Source: Flavobacterium sp.
GTDB lineage: Bacteria > Bacteroidota > Bacteroidia > Flavobacteriales > Flavobacteriaceae
NCBI GenBank assembly: GCA_030150335.1
Contig: JASLGC010000198.1
Span: forward strand, 1 to 14,737
Direction: 5' to 3'
Length of the DNA stretch: 14,737 bases
The translations under genes were made by a program, and so were the position numbers. How positions within the stretch are numbered: the stretch's first letter is position 1; every line of letters begins with the position of its first letter. The notes under the pieces are model-generated. The model did not search any database. It saw only the letters and a list, made by a program, of their open reading frames with translations, and was not told where the DNA came from. Below, in pieces: positions 7,966 through 14,094 of this stretch.

Positions 7966-8625
7966 ATGGAAAAAATATTAGACCCTTACCACAACTTTTG
8001 TAATCGCTTACAGTATTCCTTTAGATTTCCATACACTATAGCAAATACAAAGGAACAGGATGGCTTTAAAGTAAGAAACTCTTTTACGAGTTTTCTTATA
8101 ACTAAAAATACTACTGATGCTGAATTAGAAAAAATTAAAAAAGAAGTTAACGAAGAAAAAATAGCTGATATAGTATTTTCTGAAATTAAACGAAACAGCA
8201 ATGACGAGATTGTTGCTATTACCACAAAGTTTAAAGATGAAAGAGGTTTTTCACAATGTAAATCCGAATACAATTCAATGGGTATAACTCCGGTAACTAT
8301 TATCATACATGAAATTAGCGACGGGTCTAAATACCTTGAAATTAGCAGTACTGCCACAGATGGGCTTTTTAATAAAGGGAACTTTAGTATATTAAGTTCA
8401 ATGTGGGGTGACGACAATGGAAATATGAGCGAATTCTTCTTAGAAGAAGACTTTGTAGAGATTATGAATTCTATGATTGAAAACATGCAAAAACAGCAAG
8501 AATTCTTCATGAAAATGATGTCTGATAGCAAGGAAAAACTCCTTGCAGAAGGCTCAAGTTGCAAACTGAAAGAGTGCGATGAAGGTAAAAAAGAGAATCC
8601 ACCAAAAGAATGTGAACCTACCTAA
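7966..8625 (+). CDS. Paralog B of the 7014-7673 protein, without a recognisable signal peptide
   Basis: This is a 219-aa protein aligning to paralog A over its whole length. The core around DERG, KSEYNSMGI and DGSKYLEI is strongly conserved, and about 60-65% of residues 35-126 are identical by eye. The N-terminus, LQYSFRFPYTIANTKEQ, has lost the hydrophobic core and is about five residues shorter, so export by Sec looks unlikely. It has five cysteines (C12, C98, C199, C204, C216) where paralog A has none. The Met/Gln-rich helix is kept (about 158-186), and the C-terminal tail is charged and contains C199, C204 and C216. The frame is intact, with conservation at most sites, so it does not look like a simple pseudogene. 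The function is unknown. A terminator follows at 8631-8680. Confidence 0.7.
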   Translation: MEKILDPYHNFCNRLQYSFRFPYTIANTKEQDGFKVRNSFTSFLITKNTTDAELEKIKKEVNEEKIADIVFSEIKRNSNDEIVAITTKFKDERGFSQCKSEYNSMGITPVTIIIHEISDGSKYLEISSTATDGLFNKGNFSILSSMWGDDNGNMSEFFLEEDFVEIMNSMIENMQKQQEFFMKMMSDSKEKLLAEGSSCKLKECDEGKKENPPKECEPT

Positions 8626-8630
8626 AAGCC

Positions 8631-8680
8631 AAATAGAGCTGTTATACAACAAGTGTTATAACAGCTCTATTTTATTTTTT
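8631..8680 (+). terminator. Intrinsic terminator after paralog B
   Basis: Arms 8631-8646 and 8657-8672 pair over 16 bp (AAATAGAGCTGTTATA and its complement) with a 10-nt loop, followed by TATTTTTT (8673-8680). It begins 5 nt after the stop codon. Confidence 0.9.
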
Positions 8681-8806
8681 ATAAGCATAAGCAAACTTAG
8701 CTACTATTGATTGAATACTACAAATAGAAGCAACTTTGCTTACTCCTCTTTTGCGAATCAAGTAGCACGTCTATTTTAAGTATAGACTTCGCTATTTGAG
8801 CAAAGG
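8681..8806. other. Short intergenic stretch with small inverted repeats, between paralog B and panE
   Basis: AAGCAA (8728-8733) and TTGCTT (8736-8741) are inverted with a 2-nt gap, and a second AAGCAA lies at 8689-8694. GTCTAT (8769-8774) and ATAGAC (8782-8787) form a stem flanked by TAGC (8763-8766) and GCTA (8791-8794). No T-run follows on the minus strand, so it is not a standard terminator for panE. No ORF is supported. Confidence 0.35.
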
Positions 8807-9754
8807 CTATTTTAAATAATTCTTTCCAATGCGAGTTTCTAACGACTCAAACATCTTAGAATACATCGGTGTTTCTAATCGCAATTCCTTTCCTTGATTA
8901 ACCATATAACCGCTCATTATATTCAATTCATTGCATTCTTTTCCAGCTAAGAAATCACTGTGCATTGACGTAGTTGATTCATAAGGAATAGCCTTCAGTC
9001 GCTCTGTTATCACTTCCACAATCCCCTCCGGAAGATGTACTCCTTTGCTGATTGCTATATGCTCTGCTTCAATCAACAATGCTTTGACCTCTGCCTCGTG
9101 ATTCTCCATAATAACACCAATAGGGCAATTGTAGTAAGAAGTAGCCGTAGCAGAAGCAGAAACTAAGATATACTTTTCCCAAATTTCTGTACTTATTGTA
9201 TCTGAAGTAATAGCCTTAATACCTGCATCTTTAAAGATAGTTTCCAATTGCTTCATCGCATCCGTTACCCCATTGTCAATTCCAAATAAGACCTTTTGAC
9301 GTCCACTTGGATTCTCAATCACTCCTGGCTCTTTTAGACGAGAAACAATATATGTACATCCTTGCCAAACAGTTGTGTCGTTAAAGTAATCTTTCAACTT
9401 CTCATAAGCCTCAACTCCATTTAACAAGGGTATGATTACTGTATTTTCAGAAATACACGCTTTCATCTCTTCAAACGTATCTTCTAAATCATAGCCTTTT
9501 GTAGCCATTATTAAGTAATCTGTATGCCCAACTTCTTCAAAACTATCTGTCGCTAAAAAGGGTTTTCCTACCACTGTATCTTTTCCTGACAATACTGTAA
9601 TTCCCTTTGCTTTGATTTGCTTTAAATGTTCTCCTCTTGCTACAAAACAAATCTCTACATCATTACTTTGCTCGTATTTATGAGCCAATAGTCCTCCATA
9701 AAAACCACCTACACCGCCAAGTCCTACTATTGTTATTCTTATCTTATGGTTCAT
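8807..9754 (-). CDS. panE: 2-dehydropantoate 2-reductase family protein (ketopantoate reductase)
   Basis: This 315-aa cytoplasmic, NADPH-dependent protein belongs to the ApbA/PanE family, which reduces 2-dehydropantoate to pantoate for coenzyme A synthesis. The N-terminal Rossmann fold has GLGGVGG at 11-17; MATKGYD (83-89) and LLNGVE (110-115, N112) follow. K194 in IWEKY is in the position of the catalytic lysine, and the C-terminal TTSMHSDFLAGKECNEL (251-267) keeps the family's SM..D...G..xE pattern. The stop is TAG. Many Bacteroidota carry several paralogs of this family, so the exact 2-oxoacid substrate is not certain. It stands alone and diverges from the lipoprotein gene at 9874. No panB or panC is nearby. 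Confidence 0.85.
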   Translation of the reverse strand: MNHKIRITIVGLGGVGGFYGGLLAHKYEQSNDVEICFVARGEHLKQIKAKGITVLSGKDTVVGKPFLATDSFEEVGHTDYLIMATKGYDLEDTFEEMKACISENTVIIPLLNGVEAYEKLKDYFNDTTVWQGCTYIVSRLKEPGVIENPSGRQKVLFGIDNGVTDAMKQLETIFKDAGIKAITSDTISTEIWEKYILVSASATATSYYNCPIGVIMENHEAEVKALLIEAEHIAISKGVHLPEGIVEVITERLKAIPYESTTSMHSDFLAGKECNELNIMSGYMVNQGKELRLETPMYSKMFESLETRIGKNYLK

Positions 9755-9814
9755 TTTGCATTATTTATAATTAACATCCCTAAGATAATACGTTTTGATT
9801 TATCTCAAGAGTGC

Positions 9815-9853
9815 TTTGTGAAATTTTATGATATCCTACTTTGATTATATTTG
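9815..9853 (+). promoter_or_regulatory. Candidate promoter of the small lipoprotein gene
   Basis: TATATTTG (9846-9853) is a full TAnnTTTG match 20 nt before the ATG. An overlapping alternative, TACTTTG (9837-9843), lies 18 nt after TTTG at 9815-9818. Either gives a leader of about 10-25 nt. Their position argues against the upstream TTG start in the same frame. Confidence 0.45.
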
Positions 9854-9873
9854 ATTACCAATACTACTTAAAT

Positions 9874-10206
9874 ATGAAAAACTATTTATTCTTAGCAAGT
9901 CTTCTTGCCTTGTCAATATCGAGTTGTTCTGTAAACGATGACAATAATTCTATTTCTACTAAAGTAATGAATGTGGAAGTTCAGCCCTATACTGTAATGA
10001 TGAACTCTACTCCTTTCAGTAGCACACGAGAAATAGAGCATTTGGTCTTGATAGAAGAAAAGACAAAAGAGAAACATCACACTCCAAGTATCAAAGGTTT
10101 TGAATATACGAAAGGCAATACATACAGACTTGAAGTTAAATTAACGATAGATAAAGGCCTAATGGATAGTGGTGGAGAATATGAATTACTAAAAGTTTTG
10201 GATTAA
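9874..10206 (+). CDS. Small outer-membrane lipoprotein, function unknown
   Basis: This is a 110-aa protein with a type II signal peptide: MKNYLFLASLLALSISSC, lipid attachment at C18. The residues after it (SVNDDN) place two acidic residues at +4 and +5, which resembles the surface-export signal described for Bacteroidota lipoproteins, so outward exposure is possible but inferred. The mature part is about 93 residues, rich in beta-type alternation (VMNVEVQPYTVMM, YRLEVKLTID), with no family I recognise. The frame is open from a TTG at 9841, but the ATG at 9874 gives a clean signal peptide and fits the promoter. The gene is transcribed alone and ends at the terminator at 10239-10269. Confidence 0.75.
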   Translation: MKNYLFLASLLALSISSCSVNDDNNSISTKVMNVEVQPYTVMMNSTPFSSTREIEHLVLIEEKTKEKHHTPSIKGFEYTKGNTYRLEVKLTIDKGLMDSGGEYELLKVLD

Positions 10207-10238
10207 AAACATTCATTCTATAAGCAATTATATTAAAC

Positions 10239-10269
10239 AAAAAACGGAAGCCTAAGCCTCCGTTTTTTT
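10239..10269. terminator. Intrinsic terminator between the lipoprotein gene and azgA
   Basis: AAAAAACGGA (10239-10248) pairs with TCCGTTTTTT (10259-10268) around a 10-nt loop that can add two more GC pairs. A T7 run lies at 10263-10269 and an A6 run on the other arm, so it can end both convergent transcripts. Confidence 0.88.
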
Positions 10270-10286
10270 ATTATATTCTATTGTCA

Positions 10287-11627
10287 TTACGATGCTGTAA
10301 CCACGTCTAAAATTATCTTTAATAAGAATAAAATAGACAGTATATACACCGTAGGCGTAATGTCTTTATATTGTTTTGCGCCTAATTTAAGGATTGTATA
10401 ACTCAACATACCGAATACGATTCCTTCTGCAATACTGTATGTAAAAGGCATGAATACAATCGTTAAGAATGCTGGTAACCCCTCTGATAAATCGTCAAAC
10501 TTAATATTAGCTACTGAACTAATCATGAATAACCCAATAATGATTAACGCTGGAGCTGTTGCTGCTGCTGGAATAATCAAGAATACAGGTCCTAAGAATA
10601 AAGCTAATGCAAACATAATAGCCACACTCACTGCTGTAAGCCCTGTACGTCCACCTGATGCAACACCTGATGCACTTTCTACATAAGAAGTAACTGGGCT
10701 TGTTCCTAACATTGAACCAATTGTAGTTCCCATTGCATCTGTAAACAATGCTTTTTTCATTTGTGGGAAGTTTCCGTCTTTATCCGCTAAGTTTGTTTTT
10801 GAAATAACCCCGATAAGCGTACCTACTGTATCAAATAAGTTCACAAATAAGAATGTGAATACCACAACCAACATATCTAAAGAGAATATTTTATTCCATC
10901 CTTCTGCTGTAAACATTGGTTTAATTGCCTCTCCAAATATTGGTTCAATAGATGGTGGTAAGTCAAGAATTCTCGTTGGTAAAGCGATATCTCCTAAGAT
11001 TAATCCAAAGATAGTAGCACTTAAAATACCGAATAGTATAGCTCCGTTTACATTGCGTATTAGCAAGATACCTGTAACTACTAATCCTACCATTGTAATC
11101 CACACAGAATGCTGGCTAAAGTCTCCCAAACGAACTAACGTATTTGGGTCCGCCACTACTACTCCTGCGCTTTTTAAACCAATTAATGTGATAAACAATC
11201 CAATACCTGCTGGAATTGCTTCTTTCAGTACTTTTGGAATACTGCGTACGATAAGTTCACGAACATTAAAAAAGGTAAGTAATAAAAAGATAATTCCTTC
11301 AATGAAAACTGCTGTTAGTGCAAACTGCCATGTATATCCCATTGTTAGTACCACAGAGTATGCGAAGAAGCTGTTTAGTCCCATACCAGGTGCTTGTGCA
11401 ATTGGCAATTTTGCATAAAATCCCATTAATAGCGTTGCTACGATGGTTGCCAATGCTGTAGTAGTAAATAAAGCGTGCCTGTCCATTCCTGCGTCTGCAA
11501 GGACATTCGGATTCACTACTAAGATATACGACATGGTAAGGAACGTGATGACACCCGCTATAAATTCTTTTTTTATAGAAGTACCATTGCTACTTAATTC
11601 AAAGTAGCGTTCTAAAAAGTTTTTCAT
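10287..11627 (-). CDS. NCS2 family purine permease (AzgA-like)
   Basis: This 446-aa polytopic inner-membrane protein, with about 12-14 hydrophobic helices, belongs to the AzgA/GhxP/AdeP branch of the NCS2 transporters, which import adenine, guanine or hypoxanthine with protons. It carries the family signatures AQAPGMGLNSFFAY (77-90), LFDTVGTLIG (264-273, D266), GTSPVTSYVES (308-318, E317) and ASGGRTGLT (323-331). The length is typical. Which purine it prefers cannot be read from the sequence. It converges on the lipoprotein gene and is transcribed from its own candidate promoter at 11650-11657. I looked for a purine riboswitch in the 107-nt upstream gap and found none. Confidence 0.92.
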   Translation of the reverse strand: MKNFLERYFELSSNGTSIKKEFIAGVITFLTMSYILVVNPNVLADAGMDRHALFTTTALATIVATLLMGFYAKLPIAQAPGMGLNSFFAYSVVLTMGYTWQFALTAVFIEGIIFLLLTFFNVRELIVRSIPKVLKEAIPAGIGLFITLIGLKSAGVVVADPNTLVRLGDFSQHSVWITMVGLVVTGILLIRNVNGAILFGILSATIFGLILGDIALPTRILDLPPSIEPIFGEAIKPMFTAEGWNKIFSLDMLVVVFTFLFVNLFDTVGTLIGVISKTNLADKDGNFPQMKKALFTDAMGTTIGSMLGTSPVTSYVESASGVASGGRTGLTAVSVAIMFALALFLGPVFLIIPAAATAPALIIIGLFMISSVANIKFDDLSEGLPAFLTIVFMPFTYSIAEGIVFGMLSYTILKLGAKQYKDITPTVYILSILFLLKIILDVVTAS

Positions 11628-11649
11628 TGTGTTGTTGCGTTTAAGCGAG

Positions 11650-11657
11650 CAAAAATA
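11650..11657 (-). promoter_or_regulatory. Candidate -7 box of the azgA-like gene
   Basis: On the minus strand TATTTTTG (11657-11650) is a full TAnnTTTG match followed by CTCGC. The start would fall near 11643, leaving a leader of about 16 nt. No clear TTG is seen at the -33 position. The box overlaps the 3' arm of the hairpin at 11654-11683. Confidence 0.5.
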
Positions 11658-11683
11658 GGAAGTTTTCTACTAAAGTTCCTATT
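11654..11683 (-). terminator. Terminator-like hairpin after the MDR oxidoreductase gene
   Basis: AATAGGAA (11654-11661) and TTCCTATT (11676-11683) form an 8-bp stem, with three more AT pairs inside after one mismatch. On the minus strand the stem is followed by TTTTTGC, as in an intrinsic terminator of the gene ending at 11735. It overlaps the azgA -7 box. Confidence 0.5.
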
Positions 11684-11734
11684 CTTTAAACAATTATATT
11701 TGAATCCTTATCATCTTTATTAATGTAAATATCT

Positions 11735-12706
11735 TTAAGCAATCTTTATCACTAAACGTGAACCACTTGGAATTTGTTTGTTCCAAACTTCCTCTATTTG
11801 TTCTAATGGATAAACTTCAGTAGTAATATGTAATTTCTTATTGGCTGCTAATAGAAACAACTCTGGCAAGATTACTTTATTGAAAACAATTAAGTCTGAT
11901 TCTGATAAACTTCCAAAGCCAGAACCTAATATTTCTATAGCTGAACTACGTAAAATAGCAGATGACAATGAAATCTCTTTCCCAGCCATATCTCCTGCTG
12001 TAATTATTTTAGTTGTATGTGATTTATGGTGAATTGAACCTCCTTTTAGTACCTCAAGAATCAAGGTAATTGGTTTTCCCCATAAATAATCAATCACCAT
12101 ATTAATAGGGCTCTCCTTGTGAATAGCAGCTAATTTTTCTTTTATTTCTTCATCTGTGCCCTTTAAGCTAACTACATGCGTAGCTCCATAAGACTTTAAT
12201 TGCTCTAAGATTTTCTCGTTTCTCCCGGTTACAATGATTTGATTAGCACCGTAAAACTTAGCAATCTGCACTGCAACTTGTCCAGTTACACCAGTTGCCC
12301 CATTAAATAATACATTTTGTCCCTTTTGCAGTTTTCCTCTAATCAACAAAGGCATTGCTGAACCCAATACTGCGTTTGGCAATGCAGCAGCTGTGATATC
12401 ATCTAAATCCTGTGGTACGGGGGTAAAATTATCTCCAATAATTGCTTTTTCTGCAATCATCCCAGTTACTCCTTGTGCATACACACGTGTTCCGTCTTCT
12501 AACAGCCCTACTCCATCAATCCCCACTACTGAAGGAAAGGTATTATAACTTGCATAATGTTTGCCACTCACTCTTGCCTTGTCCAAATTCTTAACTGCTG
12601 CTGCCTTAACAGTTATTAAGCGTTGATGCTCATTGACACAAGACGGTGCTTCTATATCATTATACTGTGGTGTAGTTCCTAATTTATATATAATTGCTGC
12701 TTTCAT
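11735..12706 (-). CDS. MDR-superfamily oxidoreductase, quinone-oxidoreductase-like (zinc-independent)
   Basis: This is a 323-aa cytoplasmic protein of the medium-chain dehydrogenase/reductase superfamily. It has the N-terminal GroES-like domain (1-120, with VVGIDGVGLLEDG at 60-72) and a C-terminal Rossmann domain with GATGVTGQ at 136-143 and TGR at 160-162, suited to NADPH. The catalytic-zinc cysteine/histidine set and the four-cysteine structural zinc loop of alcohol dehydrogenases are absent, so a quinone- or enone-reductase activity is more likely than alcohol oxidation; the substrate is unknown. It is monocistronic, with a possible -7 box and short TACAAT repeats just upstream (12729-12752), which may mark a regulator site. 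Confidence 0.85.
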   Translation of the reverse strand: MKAAIIYKLGTTPQYNDIEAPSCVNEHQRLITVKAAAVKNLDKARVSGKHYASYNTFPSVVGIDGVGLLEDGTRVYAQGVTGMIAEKAIIGDNFTPVPQDLDDITAAALPNAVLGSAMPLLIRGKLQKGQNVLFNGATGVTGQVAVQIAKFYGANQIIVTGRNEKILEQLKSYGATHVVSLKGTDEEIKEKLAAIHKESPINMVIDYLWGKPITLILEVLKGGSIHHKSHTTKIITAGDMAGKEISLSSAILRSSAIEILGSGFGSLSESDLIVFNKVILPELFLLAANKKLHITTEVYPLEQIEEVWNKQIPSGSRLVIKIA

Positions 12707-12728
12707 TTGTAATTTCTTATTTATAGCC

Positions 12729-12736
12729 TAAAAGTA
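12729..12736 (-). promoter_or_regulatory. Candidate -7 box of the MDR oxidoreductase gene
   Basis: TACTTTTA on the minus strand matches TAnnTTTG at seven of eight positions, 22 nt before the ATG. It is the same octamer as the candidate box before tsaC. No good -33 element is seen. The remainder of the gap up to the META gene (12753-12905) holds only AT-rich sequence and the small repeats described in the findings. Confidence 0.35.
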
Positions 12737-12930
12737 CAATATTTACAATGTAATGAGATTGAAGAAATACTAATTTTATTCACCCTTGTGAGTCATTGCC
12801 AATGAATAGTTGATTTTATAAACAAGCAATAATTCACAATATGTATTAATTAATTATAATTAAACAATTTTACACAAGGCAAGTAATTAAAAATTACCAC
12901 TAAAATTAGGCATTGTCAAATTATTTTATA

Positions 12931-12938
12931 TATTTTTG
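12931..12938 (+). promoter_or_regulatory. Candidate -7 box of the META-domain lipoprotein gene
   Basis: TATTTTTG is a full TAnnTTTG match, 25 nt before the ATG. TTG at 12913-12915 lies 15 nt upstream, which is shorter than the usual 17-23 nt. Confidence 0.5.
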
Positions 12939-12963
12939 TTAAGAATTAAAAAGATATTATCTT

Positions 12964-13458
12964 ATGAAAAAGACTGCATTAATGTTAGCTTTTGCTTTAT
13001 CTATTGTTTTTGTTGGATGTAACGACAAAAAAGAAAATAAGGAAGAAGTTAAAACTGAACAAGAGGCTACTACTGAAACAGCTACTACGACTGAAAACAG
13101 TGACCTTAACCATTCTTGGGAATTAACTGCTATTACAACAGCTGATAGCGAAGGAAAAACTTTAGAACAATTATTCCCTGGTAAAAAACCTGCATTGACG
13201 TTTGAAGGAACTGATTCTGTACACGGAAATGACGGATGTAACTCTTTAACTGGAGGATACGAAGCTAAAGAAAACAATGGTATCGCTATCGGTGATAAAT
13301 TTGCAGTTACAAAAATGTACTGTGAAGGTGTTTCGGATAATGCATTCCACACTGCTTTACAATCAGTTACTTCTTATGAAATCAAAGACGGTGAATTAAA
13401 CTTCATCGCTGGAGATAAAGTAGTTTTAAAATTCAAAAACGTAGATGCTGCTGAATAA
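12964..13458 (+). CDS. META-domain (HslJ-like) lipoprotein
   Basis: This is a 164-aa envelope protein with a type II signal peptide: MKKTALMLAFALSIVFVGC, lipid attachment at C19. A low-complexity Lys/Glu/Thr-rich linker (20-47) precedes a single META/DUF306 domain (about 48-160). The domain keeps the family hallmarks: W52 at the start, GNDGCNSLTGGYE (88-100, C92), and a TKMYC motif (116-120, C120). C92 and C120 could form a disulfide. Members such as HslJ have been linked to stress or antibiotic tolerance in other bacteria, but the molecular role is not known. The gene has its own promoter and terminator and is not in an operon. Confidence 0.88.
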   Translation: MKKTALMLAFALSIVFVGCNDKKENKEEVKTEQEATTETATTTENSDLNHSWELTAITTADSEGKTLEQLFPGKKPALTFEGTDSVHGNDGCNSLTGGYEAKENNGIAIGDKFAVTKMYCEGVSDNAFHTALQSVTSYEIKDGELNFIAGDKVVLKFKNVDAAE

Positions 13459-13480
13459 TCAGTTTCTATTTTAATATTCT

Positions 13481-13519
13481 AAACACCTCTTGAGTCTATT
13501 GATTCAAGAGGTGTTTTTT
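13481..13519 (+). terminator. Intrinsic terminator after the META lipoprotein gene
   Basis: Arms 13481-13496 and 13501-13516 pair over 16 bp with one G-T pair (core ACACCTCTTGA), closed by the tetraloop TATT and followed by T6 (13514-13519). Confidence 0.92.
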
Positions 13520-13520
13520 A

Positions 13521-13740
13521 TTGTAGTAAACTCATCTTTTGAAATTCATGCTTCCCTGTACTGCTATTCGACTATTCTTCGAATATCCTTCGTTATCACT
13601 GCGTCTATATGCTTTTTAGTCGAACAGATGTCGGTTTATAAACGCTGGGTTTTCGATGGGATGTGGGGTGTATTTGGCTTACATATACAAACAACATGAA
13701 ATTGTAAGTAATTAATATTACAAAAATAAAAAGGATAGAT
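13521..13740. other. Non-coding, less AT-rich segment with hyphenated inverted repeats
   Basis: This stretch lies between the META terminator and the toxin-antitoxin promoter. Its middle (about 13545-13680) is visibly richer in G and C than the flanks. TATTCGA (13565-13571) pairs with TCGAATA (13579-13585). Alternatively TTCGACTA (13567-13574) pairs with TAGTCGAA (13617-13624), extended by CTG (13561-13563) and CAG (13625-13627). Short frames cross it (13490-13699 plus, 13636-13863 minus), but both run into neighbouring signals and resemble no protein I know. It may be a dispersed repeat, a decayed gene or a structured RNA; the sequence does not decide. Confidence 0.4.
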
Positions 13741-13750
13741 ACATATTATT

Positions 13751-13793
13751 TGTACGGCTTTTTTACGTACATTTGTATTTATATTTAATGTAC
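13751..13793 (+). promoter_or_regulatory. Promoter and probable operator of the tacAT operon
   Basis: TACATTTG (13768-13775) is a full TAnnTTTG box, with TTTG at 13749-13752 upstream (15-nt gap). GTACATT (13767-13773) and AATGTAC (13787-13793) are a perfect 7-bp inverted repeat 20 nt apart, about two helical turns. The first arm overlaps the -7 box and the second abuts the ATG. A third GTAC half-site lies at 13752-13755. This layout fits repression by the ribbon-helix-helix antitoxin. Confidence 0.6.
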
Positions 13794-13794
13794 T

Positions 13795-14094
13795 ATGGGA
13801 ACGATAATTGACGATAGAATTGATGTACGTATAAGCAAAGAACAGAAAGAACTTGTTAAGCAAGCTTGTACATTGAGTGGCTTCAAAAACCTCTCTGAGT
13901 TTGTTGTGTTTTGTATTTCCAAAGAGGCAAAAGCAATTATTAAAGAAAATGACACTATTTTAAAATCATTAGAGGACAAAAAGATTTTTGTAAATACCTT
14001 ATTACAAGTGGCTGAGCCTACTGCTAAGCTATCCTCTGCTCATGATAAATATATTGAATTTATAAAAGAGCAAAATGAAGATAAAGGAATTTAA
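13795..14094 (+). CDS. tacA: DUF1778 ribbon-helix-helix antitoxin (TacA-like)
   Basis: This is a 99-aa protein. The N-terminal half (about 5-50) has the ribbon-helix-helix pattern of DUF1778 antitoxins: a short strand DRIDVRIS (7-14) followed by two helices and an FVVFCISKEAKAII segment. The C-terminal part (about 55-99) is a charged extension expected to wrap and block the partner acetyltransferase. It binds DNA as a dimer and should repress its own operon through the repeat at 13767-13793. Its last 20 nt overlap the toxin gene, the usual antitoxin-first order, so the two are translated together. Confidence 0.9.
   Translation: MGTIIDDRIDVRISKEQKELVKQACTLSGFKNLSEFVVFCISKEAKAIIKENDTILKSLEDKKIFVNTLLQVAEPTAKLSSAHDKYIEFIKEQNEDKGI

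Noticed and set aside
7986..8564. 192-codon open frame on the minus strand inside paralog B
   Set aside because: It is antisense to a gene with a conserved paralog. The protein is Ser/Leu/Phe-rich in the way of a shadow frame and resembles no family.
9841..9873. TTG start for the small lipoprotein
   Set aside because: It would put 11 residues before the signal peptide and overlaps the -7 box; the ATG at 9874 gives a standard lipoprotein signal.
10855..11418. 187-codon open frame on the plus strand inside the purine permease gene
   Set aside because: It is antisense to a clearly recognised NCS2 transporter, with low-complexity Ile/Pro/Asn composition and no promoter.
11628..11734. Purine riboswitch upstream of the azgA-like gene
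   Set aside because: No three-way junction or conserved core could be found; the only structure is the terminator-like hairpin.
13490..13863. Two short frames (13490-13699 plus, 13636-13863 minus) as genes
   Set aside because: The first starts within the META terminator and the second runs back from inside tacA; neither has recognisable sequence or start signals.
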